Source: GCA-002726655 sp046582185 (lineage in GTDB: Bacteria > Pseudomonadota > Gammaproteobacteria > Pseudomonadales > Azotimanducaceae). Taken from it: 64,000 nt of DNA. A model generated the notes under the pieces. It did not search any database. It was given only the letters and a program-made list of their open reading frames with translations, and had not been told where the DNA came from. Position numbers and translations under genes: made by a program. Below, piece after piece: positions 58,537 through 64,000 of this stretch. The first letter of the stretch is position 1. Each line of letters begins with the position of its first letter. The stretch spans positions 8,997 to 72,996 of the forward strand of contig JAYGEX010000010.1 of assembly GCA_046582185.1 (NCBI GenBank). Reading direction: 5' to 3'.

Positions 58537-60699
58537 ATGCGTCGCCCCTTACTGCTCGTCTCCATACTACTCGGCATTGCCATCGTGCTGATACTGGTAA
58601 TCGCGCTCACACTTTCGAACCCTGAGGCATATCGAGACCAGATACTTGAACATGTGAGTACCAGTACCGGGTACCAGGTCGCTATTGATGGTGATGTTTC
58701 CTGGCGTTATTGGCCGCCGATTGCGCTGGACGTGAATAAAATCAGTATCAGCCTCCCCGGGCGTGAAACTCAGCTGCTCCACATTGCCAAGGCGTCAATT
58801 GACCTGGACCTTCTGCCGCTGCTCATGGGTAAGCAGACCATCGGCATCAAAGGACTCCTCATTGACGGCCTGACAATACAAGCCATCATAGATGAGGCAG
58901 GGCGGGACAACTGGACGCTTGATACCGGGCCAGACGCGGCCACATCCCAACCGGCGGGTCATTCAAAAGACAAGGATCAAAAGAAAGCAACAAGCGGCGA
59001 ACGCCCATTGCAGATACATATCTCAAATATTGAGCTGTCTAATGTATCAATTGACTTTCACGACCAACAATCTAACAGCCATTACCTGCTCGCCATACCC
59101 TCGATGACGACGGGCGTGATCGCATATGATACGCCAGTCAACTTCCAATTGGCTTTTAAGGCCAATGACCTGGTAAGCGAATTCGCAGCATCCGGCACCA
59201 TGAACGGTTCGTTAACAAGTAATGAATCCGGCAAGTCTATTTCCTTTGAGGACTTCCATATCGCCGCTGACATTGGCTCACCCGAACGCAAAATTTTGGA
59301 CGCTTCAATCACTCTTGACGGTGAAATTAACCTTCATACAGACATCGCCAAAATTCATCAGGGAGAGCTTCGTTTTGGAGAATTCAAGCCATCTTTCGAT
59401 ATTACCATCAACAGATTTTCCGGGGGCTCCCCACAATTTAACGGAAATATACGCCTGCCCCCATTGAACCTGAAAAACCTGATGACGCAGTTCGGCATCA
59501 TCCCGCCGGCTACAACAAGGCCAGAGGCGCTCAGTCATCTAAGCTTGGATACGCAATTCTCAGGGAACAGTAAAACAATCAGACTGACAAAAATCGATGG
59601 CAGTCTCGATCAAACCGCTTTTAGGGGATCGATGGGCATAAGCATGAGCAACCAGACATCAATCAGTTTTGACCTGGCCCTGGATGAAATTAATGTCAGC
59701 GATTACCTTGAACCAGCAGCCGGGAGCGCCGTTAATAAGCAAAGCCCAACAACAGCCAAGCGCTCAGTCAACAAACCAGACAACACTACCCAAGCGCCGC
59801 AGAAAATGACCGTCATTGCCGACAGTGAAATCATTCCCCTTACCCTTCTCAGAGAAACAAACATCGCAGGAAAGCTATCCATCGGTAAGATTGCTTATGA
59901 CTCACACCTGATCTCCGACTACCACTTAAGTATCCAGAATCAGGATCAGCGCTTACAGGTGTTGATGGATGGCTCAGCATTTGAGGGCAATGCCAGTATC
60001 GATCTTAAATCCGAGTTCAGGAATTCGGCGTCAACAACCGCACTTGTTAACATCAACGACATGGATCTTGGTGCCTTGAGCGATCTGGAATCTATCAGCG
60101 GGCAACTCACACTGGCTTCAAGGCTGACCTTCAGAGGCTCAATGATGAGCGATCTGCTTGATACGCTCGACGGCACAAGTGAATTCACCGTCAACGATGG
60201 CATGCTTGATGTAAGGCCGATTAAAAGAGTCACCACGACTGTCGACGCCCTTCGCGGCAAGCAGTCGAGCATCTCCCAGTGGCCAGATCAGATGCCATTT
60301 AGTACCTTAAACGGGAGCCATCGCTTCAACAAGGGTATCGTTCAATACCAGCGCTTGCGCTTCAATCTCGAGAACATGTGGATTCAGGGCAGTGGTGGGA
60401 TTGACTACTTCCCACAGCAGATTAACTACGATTTTTTTGCCACAATGACCGAATCGAGCGACGGCCCTTTTTCAGTACCCGAAGCCCTGACCGGCATTGA
60501 GTGGCCCATACACTGCAAAGGACCTCTAAGCGCATCCGCCAGCGACATATGCCGGGCTGACGTTAAGGCAATTCAACGCCTGGTCGCCGACATCGCCAAG
60601 CAGGAAATTAAATCCAGGGGCCAGAAGGAAATAGATAAAGTCCTCGAAGATAAAGTGCCAGAAGATCTTAAGAGCTTGCTCAAGGGTTTATTCAAATAA
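58537..60699 (+). CDS. AsmA family protein
   Basis: This 720-aa protein has an N-terminal transmembrane anchor (about 4-28) and a long periplasmic beta-rich part of the AsmA/TamB-like bridge type. The N-terminal AsmA block VDGDVSWRYWPPIALDVNKISI and the C-terminal AsmA_2 region with VNDGMLDVRPIKRVT and GSGGIDYFPQQINYDF are typical when read in parts. AsmA-like proteins are implicated in phospholipid transport to, and homeostasis of, the outer membrane. The asmA-mutY-yggX order matches Pseudomonas, marking the return to conserved backbone. Confidence 0.88.
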   Translation: MRRPLLLVSILLGIAIVLILVIALTLSNPEAYRDQILEHVSTSTGYQVAIDGDVSWRYWPPIALDVNKISISLPGRETQLLHIAKASIDLDLLPLLMGKQTIGIKGLLIDGLTIQAIIDEAGRDNWTLDTGPDAATSQPAGHSKDKDQKKATSGERPLQIHISNIELSNVSIDFHDQQSNSHYLLAIPSMTTGVIAYDTPVNFQLAFKANDLVSEFAASGTMNGSLTSNESGKSISFEDFHIAADIGSPERKILDASITLDGEINLHTDIAKIHQGELRFGEFKPSFDITINRFSGGSPQFNGNIRLPPLNLKNLMTQFGIIPPATTRPEALSHLSLDTQFSGNSKTIRLTKIDGSLDQTAFRGSMGISMSNQTSISFDLALDEINVSDYLEPAAGSAVNKQSPTTAKRSVNKPDNTTQAPQKMTVIADSEIIPLTLLRETNIAGKLSIGKIAYDSHLISDYHLSIQNQDQRLQVLMDGSAFEGNASIDLKSEFRNSASTTALVNINDMDLGALSDLESISGQLTLASRLTFRGSMMSDLLDTLDGTSEFTVNDGMLDVRPIKRVTTTVDALRGKQSSISQWPDQMPFSTLNGSHRFNKGIVQYQRLRFNLENMWIQGSGGIDYFPQQINYDFFATMTESSDGPFSVPEALTGIEWPIHCKGPLSASASDICRADVKAIQRLVADIAKQEIKSRGQKEIDKVLEDKVPEDLKSLLKGLFK

Positions 60700-60722
60700 T
60701 GAAACTGGCAGGCCTCTAGACA

Positions 60723-61790
60723 ATGGAAGATTTCGCCGATCGTTTGTTAGACTGGTTCAAGGAAAATGGCAGGAAAAACCTGCCCTGGCAGCAGGAGTTG
60801 ACACCTTATCGTGTCTGGGTTTCTGAAATTATGCTGCAACAGACCCAAGTAACCACTGTCATTCCTTACTTCAACAATTTCATGACCGCCTTCCCGAACC
60901 TTGCTGCCTTGGCAAACGCTAGTGAAGATCTGGTATTACACCAGTGGACAGGTCTCGGCTATTATGCCCGCGCCCGGAATCTGTTAAAGACGGCCAAAGA
61001 GCTTGTTCAACAATACAATGGGGAGTTACCGCTCTCCGTATCTGAGCTTGTTGCTCTACCCGGCATCGGCCGATCCACGGCGGGCGCTATTGTTGCCATT
61101 TGCGCAAACAAAAAAGCCACAATACTCGATGGCAATGTTAAACGTGTGCTGGCCAGATGCTTCGCCATTGAGGGCTGGCCAGGAAAAACAAGAGTGGCCG
61201 ATTCACTCTGGATCGTTGCAGAACGATTAACACCAGACACAAATGTCGCAAACTATACGCAAGCTATCATGGATCTGGGCGCAACCTTATGTACGCGAAC
61301 ATCACCTGACTGCGGCCAATGTCCTTTTAATAAAGACTGCGCGGCGAATCTCAATGGGCAGATCGTGCTATATCCTGGCAAGAAACCGAAGAAGGTGCTG
61401 CCTATCCGTGAAACGACAATGGTGCTCATCGAAAACCCGGACAAGGAACTCCTATTATTGCAGCGACCCTCTAAGGGACTGTGGGGCGGTCTTTGGAGCT
61501 TTCCTGAAGGGAATGTCAGAGAGGTGCTTGAGCAAATGCTTCCCTTCAATACAGGCGATCAGATAGAAGAACAGCAAACCTTGCCAGTATTTAGGCATAC
61601 ATTTACGCACTTTCATTTGGATATCACGCCAGTTCACGTAAAATTAGCTTACATGCCAAGTACAATGGCTGAGGCAGGAAGTCTATGGTTCTCCGCTTCG
61701 TCGCCAGATAAAATCGGACTGACGAAGCCGGTGACCAGACTATTAGGTGAACTCAATTCAGGAATCAGGCAAGCTCCACCAATTGATTGA
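60723..61790 (+). CDS. mutY: A/G-specific adenine glycosylase MutY
   Basis: MutY removes adenine mispaired with 8-oxoguanine. The protein is 355 aa. The catalytic Glu lies in SEIMLQQTQV (about 36-45), the helix-hairpin-helix LPGIGRSTAGAI near 115, and Asp in LDGNVKRVLAR. The 4Fe-4S ligands follow the pattern C-x6-C-x2-C-x5-C in CTRTSPDCGQCPFNKDC. The C-terminal NUDIX-like domain that senses 8-oxoG is present (RPSKGLWGGLWSFPEG). It starts at ATG 60723, 23 bp after asmA. Confidence 0.97.
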   Translation: MEDFADRLLDWFKENGRKNLPWQQELTPYRVWVSEIMLQQTQVTTVIPYFNNFMTAFPNLAALANASEDLVLHQWTGLGYYARARNLLKTAKELVQQYNGELPLSVSELVALPGIGRSTAGAIVAICANKKATILDGNVKRVLARCFAIEGWPGKTRVADSLWIVAERLTPDTNVANYTQAIMDLGATLCTRTSPDCGQCPFNKDCAANLNGQIVLYPGKKPKKVLPIRETTMVLIENPDKELLLLQRPSKGLWGGLWSFPEGNVREVLEQMLPFNTGDQIEEQQTLPVFRHTFTHFHLDITPVHVKLAYMPSTMAEAGSLWFSASSPDKIGLTKPVTRLLGELNSGIRQAPPID

Positions 61791-61870
61791 GCGACCAACT
61801 TTTAGCCTGAAGGTGCTTGCTGATAGTGATTGCTGTTATCTCGGCTTATTGAAATTATCCAGGAACAAAC

Positions 61871-62149
61871 ATGTCTCGCAACGTAATGTGCAAACTGCTG
61901 AACAAGGAACTACCCGGACTCGATGCCCCGCCTTTTCCAGGACCCAAAGGTATAGAGATCTTTGAGGACTATTCTGCAGAGGCGTGGCAGAGCTGGCAAA
62001 CAATGCAAACTATGCTGATCAATGAAAAACATCTCAACATGATGGATAAAGCCGACCGGCAATATCTCAATGCGCAACGCGATAAATTTCTGGACGGCGA
62101 AGAAACCGACCATGCCGAAGGTTATGTAAGTCCGACAGATTCTTCCTGA
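61871..62149 (+). CDS. yggX: Probable Fe(2+)-trafficking protein YggX
   Basis: YggX is a small cytoplasmic protein linked to iron handling and protection of Fe-S clusters against oxidation. The protein is 92 aa and shows VMCKLLNKELPGLDAPPFPGPKG in blocks (Cys7 conserved), WQSWQTMQTMLINEKHLNMMD and FLDGEETDHAEGYVSP. AGGAAC precedes ATG 61871. The pairing after mutY, itself an Fe-S enzyme, is conserved across Gammaproteobacteria. Confidence 0.96.
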   Translation: MSRNVMCKLLNKELPGLDAPPFPGPKGIEIFEDYSAEAWQSWQTMQTMLINEKHLNMMDKADRQYLNAQRDKFLDGEETDHAEGYVSPTDSS

Positions 62150-62211
62150 TGTTCAAACTCGGTTGCTTAAGCGCCAATCAAAACAGGCTACCTTACTTAA
62201 TAACCTGGCTT

Positions 62212-63447
62212 TCAGGTAAGTCGAGCAACGCCAGTGTCGCGTGCTGCCTGGGAAACTGCCGCGGGTATACGTTCCAATAATCTCGGATCCATGGGTTTGG
62301 GAAGAATGTAATCAGGCCCAAAACTAAGCGAATCAACGTCGGGATAAGCCGCCAATATTTCTTTGGGAACTGGCTCTCTTGCAATATCACTGAGCGCCTT
62401 CACTGCTGCCATCTTCATTTCCTGATTGATCTCTGTGGCACGAACATCCAGCGCTCCCCTGAAAATAAACGGAAAACAAAGGACATTGTTTACCTGGTTA
62501 GGGAAATCGGAACGGCCTGTAGCCATAATGATATCACTACGAGCTTCCATCGCGACGGTAGGAAAAATTTCCGGATCAGGATTCGCCATCGCAAAAACAA
62601 CGGGCTTCGCCGCCATGGTTTTTAATACCTCCGATGACAGCAAGTTAGCGCCGGAAACGCCAACAAATACATCTGCACCGTGCATGGCATCAGCCAGGGT
62701 CCTTGCATTTGTTTCCACCGCGAATGCTTGTTTATAAACAGTCAGATCTTCTCTGTTCGTTTGCACCACTCCTTTGGAGTCAACCATCAACACATGATCT
62801 CTTGGCAAGCCCAGATCAAACAGCAAACCCATACAAGCCATCGCAGCCGCACCAGCGCCAAGACAAACAACTCGAACATCTTTCAATTGCTTGCCTTGTA
62901 TCTCCAGTGCATTGACCAATCCAGCCGCTGTAACAATTGCTGTGCCATGCTGATCGTCGTGAAAAACAGGAATATCCAGGATTTCCTTTAAACGCCTCTC
63001 AATCTCGAAACATGCCGGTGCAGCAATGTCTTCCAGATTAATGCCACCAAAGGTATCCCCAATCTGAGCGACCGTTTGAACGAATAGATCAATATCTTCA
63101 GTCTTGATCTGAATATCGAAGCTATCAATATTCGCAAATCGCTTGAACAGTAAACTTTTACCTTCCATAACAGGCTTACTCGCGAGCGCCCCGAGATTCC
63201 CGAGACCTAGAATCGCCGTGCCGTTGCTAATAACACCAACGAGATTTCCCTTTGATGTCAGGCTATAGGCTTCATCCGGGTTTGCCGCAATCACTCTCAC
63301 AGGTTCTCCTACTCCAGGAGAGTATGCGAGGGAAAGATCCCTGGCCGTTTCTGCCGGCATTGTGATCTTCGTTTCGATCTTCCCCGGATGTGGGTGTCTG
63401 TGATAGTCCAGGGCATCCTGGCGTAATTGCTCGATGGTGTCTGTCAT
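62212..63447 (-). CDS. NAD(P)-dependent malic enzyme, short form
   Basis: This enzyme oxidatively decarboxylates malate to pyruvate. The 411-aa protein has only the malic domain and NAD-binding domain and lacks the phosphotransacetylase-like tail of MaeB. Visible motifs are SLAYSPGVGEPV (Tyr of the active site), KGNLVGVISNGTAILGLGN in blocks, DDQHGTAIVTAAG and the Rossmann VVCLGAGAAAMACM, FPNQVNNVLCFPFIFRGALDV. ATG 63447 is preferred over GTG 63459. In Pseudomonas the homologous gene lies between ponA and rpmE; here it is about 61 kb away. Confidence 0.94.
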   Translation of the reverse strand: MTDTIEQLRQDALDYHRHPHPGKIETKITMPAETARDLSLAYSPGVGEPVRVIAANPDEAYSLTSKGNLVGVISNGTAILGLGNLGALASKPVMEGKSLLFKRFANIDSFDIQIKTEDIDLFVQTVAQIGDTFGGINLEDIAAPACFEIERRLKEILDIPVFHDDQHGTAIVTAAGLVNALEIQGKQLKDVRVVCLGAGAAAMACMGLLFDLGLPRDHVLMVDSKGVVQTNREDLTVYKQAFAVETNARTLADAMHGADVFVGVSGANLLSSEVLKTMAAKPVVFAMANPDPEIFPTVAMEARSDIIMATGRSDFPNQVNNVLCFPFIFRGALDVRATEINQEMKMAAVKALSDIAREPVPKEILAAYPDVDSLSFGPDYILPKPMDPRLLERIPAAVSQAARDTGVARLT

Positions 63448-63572
63448 TCTGCTTCTCACTGGAGTTTACAAATGCATTTCAAAGGCATAATTTGGCGCGA
63501 CCATATATATGGCGCCGATGAAGGAAGCGTATTGTAAACAGGTTGACGCAAACATGAAATACACCCTTTGTC

Positions 63573-63601
63573 TTGACTAGAATGCACTCCTTGGGTTTAA
63601 T
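63573..63601 (+). promoter_or_regulatory. Candidate sigma-70 promoter of tRNA-Phe
   Basis: TTGACT and TTTAAT are separated by 17 bp, with a GC-rich discriminator (GCCGCC) after the -10, as is usual for stable-RNA promoters. The start would be about 110 nt before the mature tRNA. Confidence 0.55.
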
Positions 63602-63717
63602 AGCCGCCTTTCTGCTAACGCACTTACTATGAACGATCTATATCGTAAATAAGTGCTATCAGTCGGAGGTTAATTTCAACCGAAACCCCCTCCTTTAAAG
63701 TGATAAGACAGAAATAT

Positions 63718-63793
63718 GGCCGGATAGCTCAGTCGGTAGAGCAGAGGATTGAAAATCCTCGTGTCCTTGGTTCGATTCCGAGTCCGGCCACCA
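63718..63793 (+). tRNA. pheT: tRNA-Phe (anticodon GAA)
   Basis: This 76-nt tRNA with encoded CCA folds fully. The acceptor GGCCGGA pairs with TCCGGCC. The D-arm GCTC-AGTCGGTA-GAGC, the anticodon stem AGGAT/ATCCT-type with loop TTGAAAA (anticodon GAA), and the T-arm with TTCGATT are present. The sequence is almost identical to E. coli tRNA-Phe. Confidence 0.98.
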
Positions 63794-63833
63794 ATTTCAC
63801 CGCAGTTCCTGCGACTTCTATCGTTCCTCTGGA

Positions 63834-64000
63834 TGTCAATTGGCATCCAAAATTGACCCACCCCTGAGGTCTACTTTTTGTGCTTTTGTTGGCTCTGTTT
63901 AAAACGATATGAGTCGTTCTTTGTTTCGATTATTGAGCAATGGTGGGTGATTCTATCCAGCAATGCCGTGGTCATTTTGGCATCCCCAAAAACACTCACC
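63834..64000 (-). mobile_element. Terminus of an IS21-family insertion sequence (continues past window end)
   Basis: An istB-like 3' end is followed by a terminal region with a near-palindrome GGATGTCAATTGGCATCC (63831-63848) and an AATTGACCC segment, like IS21-family ends. I place the tip at the TG of 63834-63835. It sits about 40 bp after tRNA-Phe. The other end and target duplication are outside the window. Confidence 0.75.
63871..64000 (-). CDS. istB: IS21-family helper ATPase IstB, C-terminal end (partial)
   Basis: The last 42 codons of istB are read leftward, ending in TAG at 63871-63873. The segment FGDAKMTTALLDRITHHC followed by ETKNDSYRFKQS is the conserved IstB C-terminus. IstB is the AAA+ helper that selects targets for the IstA transposase. 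It is cut by the window edge, so integrity of the element is unknown. Confidence 0.88.
   Translation of the reverse strand, partial: VSVFGDAKMTTALLDRITHHCSIIETKNDSYRFKQSQQKHKK

Overview
The window is a chromosomal segment of a gammaproteobacterium, most likely a marine or aquatic, aerobic heterotroph related to the Pseudomonas/Cellvibrio side of the class. This is inferred from the housekeeping gene order, which from memory closely tracks the Pseudomonas aeruginosa segment running from ponA to yggX. Other pointers are a ubiquinone pathway (ubiE, ubiB), the NtrBC nitrogen system, a TonB-dependent receptor relic, an alkylsulfatase and a carotenoid oxygenase. Base composition is intermediate and coding density is high.

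Region 1 (1-30.5 kb) is conserved backbone. It holds the 3' end of PBP1A, rpmE, priA, a SPOR-domain protein, hslVU, a DUF971 protein, ubiE-ubiB, hisI-hisE, tatABC, the leftward pair pip-dtd, typA, a PP-loop sulfurtransferase with a TusA-like carrier, glnA, a DUF4124 protein, ntrB-ntrC, trmL, the leftward group rhodanese-grxC-secB, gpmI-envC-ctpA-divergent polysaccharide deacetylase, and leftward hisB-hisA. The clearest regulatory logic is around nitrogen. glnA has a -24/-12 (sigma-54) promoter with two NtrC-like half-palindromic sites exactly 30 bp apart. ntrBC has its own -24/-12 element with a perfect NtrC palindrome about 100 bp upstream and five 15-bp tandem repeats in the predicted leader.

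Region 2 (30.5-58.5 kb) is accessory. It sits between hisB and the asmA-mutY-yggX backbone and begins near a tRNA-Gly(CCC). It carries a four-lesion TonB receptor pseudogene, two luciferase-like (LLM) oxidoreductases, a 113-bp inverted-repeat element, an EamA transporter, a carotenoid oxygenase, a peroxiredoxin, a pair of acyl-CoA dehydrogenases, a lipoprotein peptidase/hydrolase, an ABC exporter, an alkylsulfatase and a guanidino-compound cluster (ureohydrolase, 60-aa membrane protein, DDAH-like enzyme). It also holds an oligopeptide-type binding protein, an aminotransferase, a ferredoxin-NADP reductase-like flavoprotein, and a nucleotide-transporter-like membrane protein fused to HEAT repeats and followed by a small cyclic-nucleotide-binding-fold protein.

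Region 3 (58.5-64 kb) returns to backbone (AsmA, MutY, YggX, malic enzyme, tRNA-Phe). It ends in the terminus of an IS21-family element whose istB gene runs off the window.

Unusual points include a proline-iminopeptidase homologue whose catalytic Ser is Gly, short in-frame tandem expansions inside two enzymes, hisB abutting hisA with no hisH or hisF, no ubiJ between ubiE and ubiB, and no argS after priA. All functional names come from reading motifs and from memory of families; no search was run.
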